The notes beneath the pieces are model-generated. The model worked only from the letters and a program-made list of their open reading frames with translations, was not told the origin of the DNA and did not search any database. A DNA stretch of 64,000 nt from Flaccisagitta enflata (taxonomy: Eukaryota > Chaetognatha > Sagittoidea > Aphragmophora): contig OZ231126.1 in the NCBI GenBank assembly GCA_965153355.1, positions 50,220,001 through 50,284,000 on the forward strand, read 5' to 3'. Within the stretch, counting starts at the first letter, position 1; the number at the start of each line of letters is the position of its first letter. Made by a program: the position numbers and the translations under genes. This document shows, piece after piece, positions 39,288 through 50,428 of the stretch.

Positions 39288-39629
39288 ATTAGAGGTGGGG
39301 GAAATGCACCTTAGTCAACAGATCAAGTTGCACGTGAAGGAAATGTCATAATATGATAAGAATAGATAGTATGCCAAGTTTCAGGGTCTTTGGAACAGTT
39401 TTAGCCCAGCCCTCCACCCCCCTCCTGCCCCATTATAAAAGATAGGAAACTTTTGAGGCCAAAATCATTCCTATACATTTTCTATGAGAAATCAGGGGGG
39501 TGGAGGGCTAGGCTGAAACTGTTCCAAAGGCCCTGAAACTTGGCATACTATCTTATCTAATCATATTATGACATTTCCTTCATGTGCAACTTGATCTGTT
39601 GACTAAGGTGCATTTCCCCCACCTCTAAT
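39288..39629. mobile_element. Palindromic MITE-like element (342 bp)
   Basis: ATTAGAGGTGGGGGAAATGC at the left is mirrored at the right, and the arms pair over about 140 bp, including TTGGCATACTATC and CCCTCCACCCCCC. TAAAC lies directly outside both ends (39283-39287 and 39630-39634), a candidate 5-bp target duplication. Confidence 0.8.
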
Positions 39630-39691
39630 TAAACATAGTTATCGTTAAGAATTGAGTTTTCTGCACATGAAAAAGAGTATTAAGGAAGACT

Positions 39692-39926
39692 TTAGCCGCT
39701 CTATAAAAGGGTGCATCCGTACTCCGTAGGTGGGTGTGTATGTAGGTAGGTATGAGGATTGGTGACACAACATTTTGGATGACGCGAAATCGGCTGAAAT
39801 AATGATTTCAGTGAGCATAACGGCCTCTGCTTAGACGCATCGTATAGCCCCAGCGCACCGGCCACCCACACAGAAGGGGCTGTGTTTGTGCTTCTCACTT
39901 ACTTATTAACCGTGTATCCCTCCGTG
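39692..39926 (-). mobile_element. Hairpin-type repeat, type C, decayed
   Basis: GGATGACGCGAAATCGGCTG matches the type C copy at 14884-15106. AACCGTGTATCCCTCCG is the decayed other end. Confidence 0.45.
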
Positions 39927-39929
39927 TAA

Positions 39930-40489
39930 CTCCCCCGTGTAACCCACCGCAAAAGCTACGCGTGTTTGGCAGATTGGAAGCCGAGCTGCAAGCCAGGCAA
40001 AGATTGGAATATGAATAGATCAGAAAGTCATGAGATGGACATAATGGAAGTTGCAAATTTGGAGGAATGGAAATCGGAGCGAAAAAAAGGAGGGAAAAGT
40101 TTGCATTCTTCGGGGCGTGATTTCGAAGGAACGATCATCATTCAAATGGGATGGGATGGAAAAAAGTCCACAGTAACCCAAGTTTGATGCATTATGAGAC
40201 AGTAAAACATCTGTTTAAAACTAATTGTCCCAATATGGTGAGAAGCATCGTTTTTGCGCAGTAGTTCCGAATGGGTATCCATGTTTCCCTCCCCTCGGTG
40301 GTGCAGCAGAGATGCGATGCTTCTCCAAATGTAATGTCAGGACAACTAGTCAACAGGTGTTAAGCACAATGACCTATTTCAACCAACCTTACTTTTCATT
40401 AGGAATCAAAATACGGTTTCGCCAATACGCAACATCGCCATGAGCCTTTTCTTAGCTCCAAATAGAAAGATAAAACAACCAATCAGTTT
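39930..40489. other. No gene recognised
   Basis: Short frames at 39966-40187 and 40225-40443 show no known domain. Nothing else was seen. Confidence 0.4.
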
Positions 40490-40688
40490 TTTAGTTGCAA
40501 CAAAGCACCTCTATAACTGGCTGTGTCTGTTGGTCTGTTGGTCTGTTGGTCTGTTGGTCTGTTGGTCTGTTGGTCTGTTGGTCTGTTGGTCTGTTAGTCT
40601 GTTGATCTGTTGGTCTGTTGGTCTGTCGGGTAACGCATTTGTTCGACGATCCACACGTCGCACCTTATTGGCCTACTTGGCCTTGTTT
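40490..40688 (-). mobile_element. Hairpin-type repeat, type D, with 8-bp core array
   Basis: Same head as 17836-17952 (AACAAGGCCAAGTAGGCCAA on the minus strand). The core here is an array of about twelve GTCTGTTG units (about 40527-40626), an octamer version of the usual tetramer core. Confidence 0.7.
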
Positions 40689-40689
40689 T

Positions 40690-42007
40690 CATGGGAATAG
40701 GCGCACCATAGGTTTGGAGCTGAGAATGAGGAGAGATGGGAGGGGCTATCTTTGAGGTTTAAGCTCAACGTGCTTAGTTTGGATGATGGTGTTAAGGCGA
40801 TGACTTTGGTTCTAAAACCATCGGTGGAAAATACAAGGAAACGAACATACGGATCGCTGACAGGCTCGGCTCTGAAAAGGGAAATCTACCACAGAAATCA
40901 TAATTCTGTTTTTTTTTCTTTTTGGCCTTTTCTCTTTTATCAAACACAATGCAAAATTCATGACATTTTTTGTTTGATTCTTTCTTTCATGTCTTTGATA
41001 GCAAAAGAATAAGGCCGGATACCACATTGCTCTGGCGACATGTGGATCAAACTACAAAGTGAATTCTCCGTCTGTCACTTACTAATTGTAAGTTACTAAA
41101 GACCTAGGACTCGAGACTCTTGCCGATTAGTTGGCCAGTTGGAACCATAGCGAAAATGCTGATTAAGGTAGTCAAGTGCGAATGCTTGTAAACAGGTATT
41201 AGAGCAGCTAGAAATGCGCAGTTTTTTCACACGTTTAGATCTTTGTTTCTGGAGTTTGAATTGAAAAGATTTCAGCTAAAGCAGGAGCTTAAAAAGTACT
41301 TTCTTAAGCTTAAAAAGGAGCATTTAATAGGGAAACAGTGCTTTTCTCCTGTTTTTCTTTTCTTTTTTCTTTTTTGCTGAAAGTTTGATTTGGGGAAGTT
41401 TTTTACCTTGATTTTTGTGGAAATCCTTTTTGAAAAAAACAAAAAATCACACAACAAAGTATCAAACACAAAGAGCTCTATCAAGTTTGCTTCTGTGAAT
41501 TCTCCATAGCGGGAGTATTCAACAGAAAACCTCTGCACTTTGTTTTCGAACACCCGATACCTACAAAACTATCCACTAAAAATCAGCATATCATGACAAC
41601 ATTCATGTGATTCATGTCGAACTCGCGTTAGATTTACGTGACGAATAATCGAGGACAAATAGAAATACATGAATATGAAAGAAAGGAAAATACAATGCGT
41701 GTAGAAAAAAACATAAATGATAAAAAAAAAAAAAAAAGCAAGAATAAAAGAGCCTTGGTGAAACATTCGGTTTCAGTTTCCATTTGGTGCAATATAAAAA
41801 AAAAAACCTTTTTGGTTGTGGCGGAAATTGAATCCGCGATAAACCTGGAAAATCCCGGCGCGAAATATGGCCGCGGAAAGCCAAGGCTGCAAAACGACTG
41901 CCGATGACTGCAACAGGGAAAAAACTCGCGAAAATCCGACCTCATGAACGACAGAAACTTGAACAAGGCGGGATATGCCGACCGACCGACGGACACAGCC
42001 AGTTATA
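40690..42007. other. No gene; truncated hairpin repeats at both ends
   Basis: A head fragment AATAAGGCCGGATACC sits at 41010-41027. A collapsed copy (AACAAGGCGGGATATGCC directly joined to GACCGACCGACGGACACAGC) sits at 41961-42003. The rest has no coding frame that I recognise. Confidence 0.4.
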
Positions 42008-42243
42008 CAACTCGACTCAAAAAAAAAAAAAGACGCACCTGATTATCTATTCATAAAACAGGTACAAAAACTAATTTAGACTTTTTTTGATAGAGACATT
42101 TTGAAAGATTTTCAAAAAATCTTTCAATCTAGACCAATCCCAGGTCTGTATCTCAAACGGTTTAGAAGCTACTATCTTGGAAAAAAGTTTATCGCATTAT
42201 GGATTAAGGGGCGTTTTATGGACAAGGTAATACAATCAACATG

Positions 42244-42726
42244 TGTGGAAAATGTGTCTTTTGTTGACTTTAACAATGCCATTTTTTTGTCACATTGCCC
42301 TTTTGTGTCGCTTCTGTAGCTGTACGGAGTGGCTTTAGATTTTATTCTCTGTCGCTCCTTCATCCTGAAAATGTGCGTGTTTTTTATCTTTTTTGCCTAG
42401 CATTTTTATCGTCATCGCGTCATTTTTATCGTTTTATCGTTTTATTGTTTTATCGTTTTATCTCGATCTGTGCACTGATTTTCTCTCTTTTTGTTTCATT
42501 TAGTGTCTTTTTTGAGAGGTGTGGTGGCAAACTGTCCGTTAATAGATTTTACTTCACAAAAATAGACATATCGGCGGCTATGTAGAATTACAACGGGCTT
42601 TATCATTTCATCCACACCTCAATATGCAAATTAGACAAAATAAGGACATGTTCACGCTAAGCTAAATAGACATGCGAATCGCTAAAAGCGTGAACCGGCG
42701 GCAAGAAACTATGCCGTAAATTAATA
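42244..42726 (+). repeat. 5' LTR of the BEL/Pao element
   Basis: Starts TGTGGAAAATGTGTC and ends GCCGTAAATTAATA. Contains a run of TTTTATCG repeats (about 42410-42460). A 96-codon frame across it occurs identically in the 3' LTR and is not a gene. No obvious tRNA-primer site follows it. Confidence 0.92.
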
Positions 42727-42862
42727 GTAAAATCTATTAAAAATCGACGCCGTCTTCACTCGTCTATTCGTGTCCCCTGCCCTGACCCAGGCTGCTGTCA
42801 TGCTACGTGACGGCCCCAGGCGCCGGGGCGCCGGGACGTGATGTCAATGAGAGAGTAACGCG

Positions 42863-43037
42863 TCGATGAATCATTGATGAATCGTCGATGAATCGCCGAT
42901 GAATCGTCCTTTTAACGTCGAAATGTATTTGCGCCTTTCCCCACGTGCAATTGGCGTCGGTGGTAGCGAACCTGATCCATTTTTGGCGTGCTTCTTGCGG
43001 GCTTCTTGCGTGCTTCTTGCGTGCTTCTTGCGTGCTT
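42863..43037. repeat. Two short tandem repeats in the leader of the BEL/Pao element
   Basis: About four GATGAATCGTC units (42863-42910) and four GTGCTTCTTGC units (42988-43037) lie between the 5' LTR and gag. Confidence 0.8.
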
Positions 43038-43184
43038 CTGGCATGCTAAAGACCGACGGGTGATGCTTAACTGACACTGAATTTCGACGTGAATTAAGCA
43101 AGTGATTACGTCCAAGCAAAATGGACTCTAAAAACGTTATCGCGCCAGTTTCCATTGGACGCTAAAAGGTCTGTTCCATCAACA

Positions 43185-45038
43185 ATGGCTAATAGGGGTG
43201 TACACGACACCTCAATTTCATCTCTGGCATCGTACTTTGCGGGTTGCCAACATGAACGTATCATCGAGTTGCGCGAGATGCGTGCAAATGTGGTAGCGGC
43301 CCTAAACGAGGCTCAAATGGCCTTTGATTACGCGGCCATCAATCCCGACGATGAAATGGCAGCGGCAGATTCAGATTTTGCACGCGACGGCCTTCAAGGA
43401 ATCGTTTATCGTTATCTCACCAAAACCAACGACATTTCGAAATTGGGTGAACTTGACGATGCATACGACTTGTGGACGTACTCTGCAAATAGCCTGAAAA
43501 CTGTGCGCAGCAAATGGACAAAGATGAAATTTTTCGCAACAGACTTGTACTCCGACAATTTCCCAACAACGGAGGAGATCCTTAGACATCGCCAACGTGC
43601 CCCTCATAAGCTGGGAGTGGGTGCAGAAGCGGTTGACGAGACATTGCAGCGTGTGAATTCGGGTGATCTGATTCGAGGTGGGGTAGGTGGCGCGTCAGAG
43701 CGGCGAGGTGTTAGGCCGACGCATCAGTCCTCCATAGATGGAACAACGCAGGAGCCGGTACACGAGCAGCTCCAACAGCGCCATCAACAACCTCCAGCGT
43801 CTCAACAGGCTCGTCAACAATATCATCAGCGGCAATGTCAAGTCAAAGGTGATTGGATTACTAGAGCTGCGAATGGTGATGGTGAGGTCGTCAGGCAGGT
43901 GGGTGGAGATCATGAGCAGTCGGAAGGAGTCGGCGGTGGTCATCGATATCAGCAACCACCCCAGGAACGCCCAACAGCCACAGATTACCACGAACCTCAG
44001 ATGACACAAATCCATCGCCATCATCTTAATCCTTCTCCTCCTCCTCCTCCTCCTCCATCTCCTTTAACGCGGCGTCAAACGGGTGATCAAGCAGCTCGAC
44101 AGGGCTTAGCCCATCAACCCTTGTCAGATGGCGCCTTTGAGAAATTCCTTGCAGCTTCCCATGCGGATAATTTCATTCGATGGAGAGAAATTGGCTATAA
44201 GAATTTGGAGAAGGCACGTCCAAGATCACCGCATACATCCTTGACGCCCACAGATTACATCATTCTGAAACGGAGATTTATGGAGGCGGCAAATAATAAG
44301 GGAATTACGGAAATGGACATGCTTTTGGAGTTACCACATTGGTTCAGCGGCCCTGTAGCTGATGTCATCATGACGGCGACAATTGGTGTGACAGCAGAGA
44401 CTGCCGCCTTTGAATTGGAGAAGTGTTTTGAACGGATGGACACGATATTCCAGGGGAAATTAGGCATGGTGGGCGCACTGCTTGATGGAATTGCATCCGC
44501 TCCTCCAATCACGACGCATGATTACAAGGCCCATTTTCTCCTATACGCGGAATTATTGAAGGCTGAGAAGATTGCGAGGGTGTGTGGAGAGGAAGAGATG
44601 TGTCATAGGGACAACAGAATTCGTGACATTCTCAATAGCCGGGTCCCTCATCTCGCTGACAAGTTTTGGACGGAGGACTTTGAGTCAGAACAAGATGGCC
44701 GGGGAAATTATAACTTCCATAATTTGGTGGAGTTGGTGGAACGATGGGCAATTATCAAAAGATATCAGGCGCCACCGGACAAAGATTCCACCATTTGTGG
44801 CCAACAGCGGCCAGACGGACTCTGCGGGATTTGTGGCCATCCCCATGCAACATCTCAATGCCCCATCCTAATGGACGTCTCTGTCGATTCAAGGGTGGAC
44901 ATTTTATCAAAGCGCGAACTTTGTTTTCATTGTCTCGAGAAGGGACACACTGCCAAATACTGCAACAACATACCTTCGTGTCAAATGTGCGGCCGAGCCC
45001 ATGCGACTATCCTCCACGGCCGTAAATTTAATCAATGA
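43185..45038 (+). CDS. gag: Gag protein of BEL/Pao-type retrotransposon
   Basis: This 617-aa protein should form the retrotransposon particle and package its RNA. I take the first ATG (43185) as start. Residues 1-165 are helical and charged. A Gln/His-rich linker covers about 185-270 and a proline run lies near 283-296. Residues of about 318-525 look like the capsid-type domain seen in Pao Gags (DUF1759-like), with many Trp, Leu and Glu positions. Three zinc knuckles close the protein: CGICGHPHATSQC (547-559), CFHCLEKGHTAKYC (580-593, the classic CX2CX4HX4C) and CQMCGRAHATILH (599-611). The C, C, H, H spacing and the ILH ending are typical of BEL/Pao. The stop comes six residues later, with no protease following. 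The intact frame fits a young element. Confidence 0.9.
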   Translation: MANRGVHDTSISSLASYFAGCQHERIIELREMRANVVAALNEAQMAFDYAAINPDDEMAAADSDFARDGLQGIVYRYLTKTNDISKLGELDDAYDLWTYSANSLKTVRSKWTKMKFFATDLYSDNFPTTEEILRHRQRAPHKLGVGAEAVDETLQRVNSGDLIRGGVGGASERRGVRPTHQSSIDGTTQEPVHEQLQQRHQQPPASQQARQQYHQRQCQVKGDWITRAANGDGEVVRQVGGDHEQSEGVGGGHRYQQPPQERPTATDYHEPQMTQIHRHHLNPSPPPPPPPSPLTRRQTGDQAARQGLAHQPLSDGAFEKFLAASHADNFIRWREIGYKNLEKARPRSPHTSLTPTDYIILKRRFMEAANNKGITEMDMLLELPHWFSGPVADVIMTATIGVTAETAAFELEKCFERMDTIFQGKLGMVGALLDGIASAPPITTHDYKAHFLLYAELLKAEKIARVCGEEEMCHRDNRIRDILNSRVPHLADKFWTEDFESEQDGRGNYNFHNLVELVERWAIIKRYQAPPDKDSTICGQQRPDGLCGICGHPHATSQCPILMDVSVDSRVDILSKRELCFHCLEKGHTAKYCNNIPSCQMCGRAHATILHGRKFNQ

Positions 45039-47629
45039 TTCATTCCTGCCATCAATTCTGTCCTTCTCTTCGCCTCGTTTCCGCTCTTGCGTCCTTCATG
45101 TCCTTACAAGTCACGTGATTTCGAACAGACGCGTCCCCAGCTCTTTGATGGTATTCCATTTGTCCGGTGGAGTTCCCCTCGACAGCTGGATTTGGGATAT
45201 TGGCGATGGGATGCAGTTCAATGTGTTCCATATCAACACTTCTAAAACGGATAAGTTCAATTGAAAGAATGATTGACATTGACGATTGCTTGACTATGTT
45301 TAAACTGTGTCAATTCGCCTCAATGGATATCCCTTTCTTTTCCCGCCCCTTATCTGTTTGGTGTTTTGATAACGTTTTTTCGTCCTCTGTTTGTGTGTTT
45401 TCTTTATATTCACCCTACAGTAGCTTCCGGACGTTTTTCGCAATTGCTTGAGCGCGGGCGTGACCACATCCGGCCCACGCAGGAAGAAAGATGGCGGCGC
45501 CCGTCGCCTCAATTCGTTTCCAAGATGGCGCCGATCTTTCTTCTTTCCTCCGTCTTCTCCTCCTCCTCCCCTCCTCCGCTGGCTACGTCTCTGGGCCTTC
45601 GATGGGAGTAAGGATGAAGAGGATTCTCCGAAAGTCGAGTTCTGCGCCCATATCGTCGTCGTCGTCGTTAGGTGATGTGGGGGCTTCTGATTGTGTGCGT
45701 GGGTGTGTGCATGGATGTGTGATTGTGCTTCTTGTTCTCTCTCGCTTTTTTCTTTTTCTCTTGTTCATTTTCTCATTCTCTTTCTTGTTCCTTTTTTCGT
45801 TTTCTCTTGTTTTTCTCTCGCTCTCTTTCTTGTTCTCTTTCTCGTTCTTGTTCTCTTTCTCGTTCTCTTTCTTGTTCTGTTTCTCGTTCTCTTTCGTTCC
45901 CTTTCTCGTTTTTTTTTTTGTTTTTTTCGCTCTGTGTCTCGTTCTGTCTTTGTTCCTTTGTTTTCGTTTTCGTTTTCTCCCTTCTTTTTTTTTCTTCGTT
46001 CGTTTGTTTTGTTTCCGTGGTGTTGTTTTGTTTTCGTTTTCTTTCGTTTGTTTTGTTTTTGTTTTCTCCCGTTTCTTCTTGCGTTTGGGTGTGTCGTTTC
46101 CCTGTCTTGCCCGTTTGGCGCGCCTTTCTTTTTCTCCCTTTCTGTGCCTTGTTTTTTTCACGTTGGCGCCGATTTTTCCCCCCTGTTCCTTCTCCGTTTC
46201 TTTTCTTTTTCTTTCTCCTATTTTACGCCTTGCGTTTTTAGGGGGCTCATCTTATGTTTCGATTAATATTGATTGGGCATTATTATTGATTCTCGTCGTC
46301 GTTTTGCGTTTCGCGTTTTTATTGTATAATTATCGTTGTCGTTTTGCGTTTTATCCTCGTAACCGTTGTTAACGTGTCAATTACACGTTTAATTTGGTTT
46401 TAATAATTTATTTTAGGTGTAGTGTTTCTCTATTCTTGCTTTTTTTAATCCCTTACGTGTTTCTGGTCACGTTCCCATGGCTGGAAACACCACAAGGTCC
46501 CAAAACCCCCTCCCCCCCACCCATCTTTACCTAGGTGAACGCTCCTTAAAGCCGGCTCTCTCGTGTCTCGTTTTGGCGGCCATGATATAATTGACTCTTT
46601 CGTGCGGGCGTTCAAGTCAGTTGACAATCTGGCGGCGGCCCTTGTCTGCTCAATGATCCCTATCTCAACAAAAAGAAGCCTCATCCACTCGCGAGTGAAT
46701 ATGCTCCCGGACAGCGTCGTGGTTGGGGTAGTGACATGGTTGTTGAGTGGTGGGGGAGAATTTCAAGGGAGAGATAGAGGGAGGTGTGCATTATATTGCC
46801 CTTTTATTGAGTACCCCCCCCTTCAGCCTGAAGTGTCTCGCCAGTTGACGAGGACTTCCACCTCGCAGCCTTCAAAGGACGCGGTTGGAAGCAAGCTACC
46901 AGGCGGTGCAAAACCTGCATCTGTTAATTCTGGCTCCCCTCATCAACAAGCGGACATTCCCTCAAGCCTTCCTGTCTTGTTGGGTGGTCCCGTTGGATGG
47001 GTTACCCTTTCAACCCTGGTATGGATGGTACCTGGTGGGTATGTTTCGGGCCTCCTTGGTCATTAGTCGTTGGTCATATCCATTGGGTTGGTCCACTAAG
47101 GGTGGGTTCCCTTCTTTTCCATTCTCTGCCCTAGTGGAGGCGCTTCAAAGCCCCAAGGCGCCATTTAAGCTGCATATGTCCATCGGCGGCAACGTTGGTA
47201 GGAGAGCAAAGCTGGAACCGCAGCCTAGGGTTGTGGCGCCCCCAAGTGCGGGAATTGGGTGGTTACCCTGTAGACGATGGGTGGAGGGTCTTAATGGGGG
47301 CAGAGGGGGCGAATTATTAACTTAAAGTTGTTTAAATTTTGCCATTATTGTATTAGCTGTAGTTTTTGTCGCCGATTTGTCCTTTGGGTAGCATGGTCGG
47401 GTAAGGGGACGGGAAGGGGGTGTTTGTTTATTGAGCAAGCTGCGAAGCAGTAGCGCCCTTCGTCCCCAGGGGGGGAATGTGCGGGTGGTGTATGCTGGCT
47501 CGTTTGGGTGTCCCCATCCTTATCCGATCCCCCCCCCCTTATTTTATTTTCATGTGTTACCCTTGATTTTTTGCCCCCCTCTCGAAACTATTTTAGAAAT
47601 TTATTTTAAATAAAATAAATTGGGGGGTC
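45039..47629 (+). other. Non-coding 3' part of the BEL/Pao element
   Basis: Contains a polypyrimidine stretch (about 45720-46230) that yields long Phe/Ser frames, and no frame with protease, reverse transcriptase or integrase motifs. The CAGGGGGGGAATGTGCGGG block at about 47467-47486 looks like the region after the pol stop in many LTR elements, suggesting that pol was lost by internal deletion or replacement. The short purine stretch AAATTGGGGGG ending near 47627 is a weak polypurine tract candidate. Confidence 0.6.
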
Positions 47630-48112
47630 TGTGGAAAATGTGTCTTTTGTTGACTTTAACAATGCCATTTTTTTGTCACATTGCCCTTTTGTGTCGCTTC
47701 TGTAGCTGTACGGAGTGGCTTTAGATTTTATTCTCTGTCGCTCCTTCATCCTGAAAATGTGCGTGTTTTTTATCTTTTTTGCCTAGCATTTTTATCGTCA
47801 TCGCGTCATTTTTATCGTTTTATCGTTTTATTGTTTTATCGTTTTATCTCGATCTGTGCACTGATTTTCTCTCTTTTTGTTTCATTTAGTGTCTTTTTTG
47901 AGAGGTGTGGTGGCAAACTGTCCGTTAATAGATTTTACTTCACAAAAATAGACATATCGGCGGCTATGTAGAATTACAACGGGCTTTATCATTTCATCCA
48001 CACCTCAATATGCAAATTAGACAAAATAAGGACATGTTCACGCTAAGCTAAATAGACATGCGAATCGCTAAAAGCGTGAACCGGCGGCAAGAAACTATGC
48101 CGTAAATTAATA
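47630..48112 (+). repeat. 3' LTR of the BEL/Pao element
   Basis: Identical to 42244-42726 by eye along its full length, followed by the ACATG duplicate. Confidence 0.92.
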
Positions 48113-48472
48113 ACATGTCTATAACAATATTGACATTTGGTCTTTGCCTCCTTGACCTTTCTAAAGCTCTCATGCATCTTAGCAAGCTTTCGTACTGCTA
48201 CTGAAGGTATGATAGCGTGATCTTCCTCCGGACTTAAGCGCGATTTTTTTTAGTCTTGCTATCCATGTTGCACATTCTCTACTTCGCCATTACTTCAATT
48301 GGTACTATAGAGATTCAATCAGGTTGAGATCTGGGCTGCTCCTGGGGTAACTGAAGAAGTGTTTGACCTTAGACATTGTGCCTTTGGTGCCATTGCTTCG
48401 TTGAAACAGCCAGATGAGCGGGCGCGCCATCTTCCATGAACCGCCTTTCAAAAATGTCATTTTTATGCCCTT
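48113..48472 (-). pseudogene. Tc1-like transposase, decayed C-terminal half
   Basis: On the minus strand three pieces of a Tc1-type DDE transposase are visible in different frames. FMEDGAPAHLAVSTKQWH (about 48390-48440) is the region of the second catalytic Asp. SYPRSSPDLNLIESL (48309-48355) matches the conserved SPDLNPIEN segment that carries the third catalytic acidic residue. IPSVAVRKLAKMHESFRKV (near 48150-48205) matches the C-terminal tail. Frameshifts separate the pieces and stops follow ESL, so it is dead. The N-terminal DNA-binding half is missing. The BEL/Pao element sits directly at the C-terminal side. Confidence 0.8.
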
Positions 48473-48911
48473 TTTCTAAAGAGGTACCTAACTTCATTCA
48501 GCTCTCATTTCTAAATGGTTTGATGCACAGGAACGTGGTTGGTGCCAACTGCAAGAAAATTCGAAGACGTTTCAGAATCTCACCAATTTTTTGTAGATTT
48601 TTTGATTTCTAATGGAGATATGAGGCTTTAAGTGATGCGATAAACTTATTTCCAAGGTTGTAGAGCCCTGCAAAGAGTAGCACTAATTTGCAAAAATGCA
48701 ATTTTACATAGGGATTGTAAAACTAGAATGGGCAAAGTTTTTACTCAAACTAATGCCATTTCTAAACGAATAAAGATAGAATTACCAGATTGGCGCCAAA
48801 TGAAAGTCCTTTTTAAGGGCTTTCAACCGGTCTAAGATTTTATTAAGTTTTATAAAGATTCATAGGCAGAATTAGCCATTCAAAAGTGCGTCTTTTTTTT
48901 CATCCGTGTGG

Positions 48912-50428
48912 TAGATGTGCTTTGTCGCACCTAAAAACAGCAATTAACCGGACTTGGCAGTTAATTTGCTTGAAAACCCTGTAGATTTAGTAATTTTTAA
49001 AAGCATGAGGGGTAGAAATGAAAAAATATTGTTTTAAGCATTCAAAACCAACCCAAAAAAGTCAAAAGTAAAACTTTTTCATGTAAATTTGATTCAGAAC
49101 AAAACTCCTTAGAAGAATTCATTAAAAAGAACTAAAATTCTGTTGTTAGTTTTTTTTTTTCTTTAGGCCTAGTTTATTTGCTTTCGTGAGCTCCATTGAT
49201 GTCGATTTAACTTACCACCCTCAGCATAGTGTGTATGTCACAGTGCAAACGAGTACGCAATTTGACAAGTCAAAACGATTTATATGATATTTTTTATCTT
49301 ATCTATTCAAAGAATTTCTATGTAGATAAAGGATTTGTGGTTGGTAATCATCAATTTTTTGCATAGAAAAACGTTTTTCTGTACCATATGCTTAGGAAAT
49401 GTGAGAAAAAAGCATGCAAAATTGATGGATTTTTAACAAGAATTGATTCTTGTGCATTGACATGTCTCGCGTAAAAAACCGAATCTGTCTCTGAATTCAA
49501 AATTTTGCATTTTGAAAAACATGGCATCAGTCTAAACACTTTTAAGAAACAGGCCATGTGTTTAGAAATGCAAAATTTTGCATTCAGAGACAGATTCGGT
49601 TTTTTACGTGGCAACATCTAAAGTTTTCCGTGCAATTTTTTTCCAAGAATTCTGTTGTTTCACTGAGTATGCTGCGACTTTACCGATGCGAGATCAATAC
49701 CATTGGTCCGTTAACCGGTTTTTAATTAATTTAGGGAGTATAAAGCATGCATAACACTTTAGTTTTTGCCACATTTCCGCTGCATAGCAGCGTATTCTAT
49801 CACAGTACAGAACGATTTGTCAAATTTGGCGCTGTTCTGCACCACGACGTATCAAGTTAAGAAAGTCACAATGCAGTAGTTACAAATACAAGAGTTTATG
49901 ATTTTGTAAACTAAAATAAAATCCTGTCCATATCAAAATCTTTGTTTCAAATCATTTAACTCCCATAGTGACAAGGGATTTAGAAAAGACCTACAATCAA
50001 TTCTCACTTTTTGTATGACTAGCTGGGGTACTCTGGCTCAAATTTCATAGTGCTGGGTCACTTCTAAGTATGGTTTTCTTTCTATGGAGCGAGTCCGGAT
50101 AATTTTGCACACCCTGTTATTAAATGTTCGTCGATGTCAATTATATTTTTCAGTTTTTTGAGTTTTTGTTTTTGTTCGCGCCAACTTTGCTTCTCCACTC
50201 TAACTGTCTCAGTTACTCAAAGAACAATACACACAGGCAAAAACTCAAATGACAAGAGAACAATAAACAAAAGGAATGAGAAAAGAAAATGAAAATGATT
50301 TGTTATCTCGAGGCAGCCCCACGAGCAATACAATGAGAATCATCGGCGGAATGGCAAGAACTGCAGACGACCGATGATAATGTTTGCAACGTTATCAAGC
50401 AATTAGTCGTCAATTAGATTCACGTCAG

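Larger units (their letters stand above)
42244..48112 (+). mobile_element. BEL/Pao-type LTR retrotransposon, gag-only
   Basis: Two 483-bp LTRs (42244-42726 and 47630-48112) appear identical base for base. The 5-bp direct repeat ACATG flanks them (42239-42243 and 48113-48117). The single long ORF is a Gag with BEL/Pao-type zinc knuckles. BEL/Pao elements normally encode one Gag-Pol polyprotein; here the frame stops right after the third knuckle, and the remaining 2.6 kb has no protease, reverse transcriptase, RNase H or integrase. It is therefore structurally complete but non-autonomous, and recent given its LTR identity. The LTR ends TGTGG...AATA lack the usual terminal CA. Confidence 0.9.
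42008..48911 (-). mobile_element. Decayed Tc1-like element, split by a BEL/Pao insertion
   Basis: Left end CAACTCGACTC, poly-A and GACGCAC (to 42037) mirror the right GTGCGTCTTTTTTTT (48886-48900). Inside are subterminal TCTAGACCAATCCCAGGTCT (left) and CCAGATTGGCGCCAAATGAA (right), and the minus-strand transposase remnant at 48113-48472. Removing the 5.87-kb LTR element and one TSD leaves about 1.03 kb. The MITE at 60866-61273 has both ends in common with it. The right boundary is degenerate and uncertain by about 10 bp. Confidence 0.65.

Noticed and set aside
42295-42585. 96-codon ORF, present again at 47681-47971
   Set aside because: It lies entirely inside the LTR and is duplicated only because the LTR is.
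43155-43184. Gag start at 43155
   Set aside because: The codon there is TTG. The first in-frame ATG is at 43185, so the CDS is called from there.
45491-46372. Several 170-290-codon frames rich in Phe, Ser and Leu, or Lys and Arg on the other strand
   Set aside because: They lie over the polypyrimidine part of the BEL/Pao element and occur in several frames and on both strands at once.
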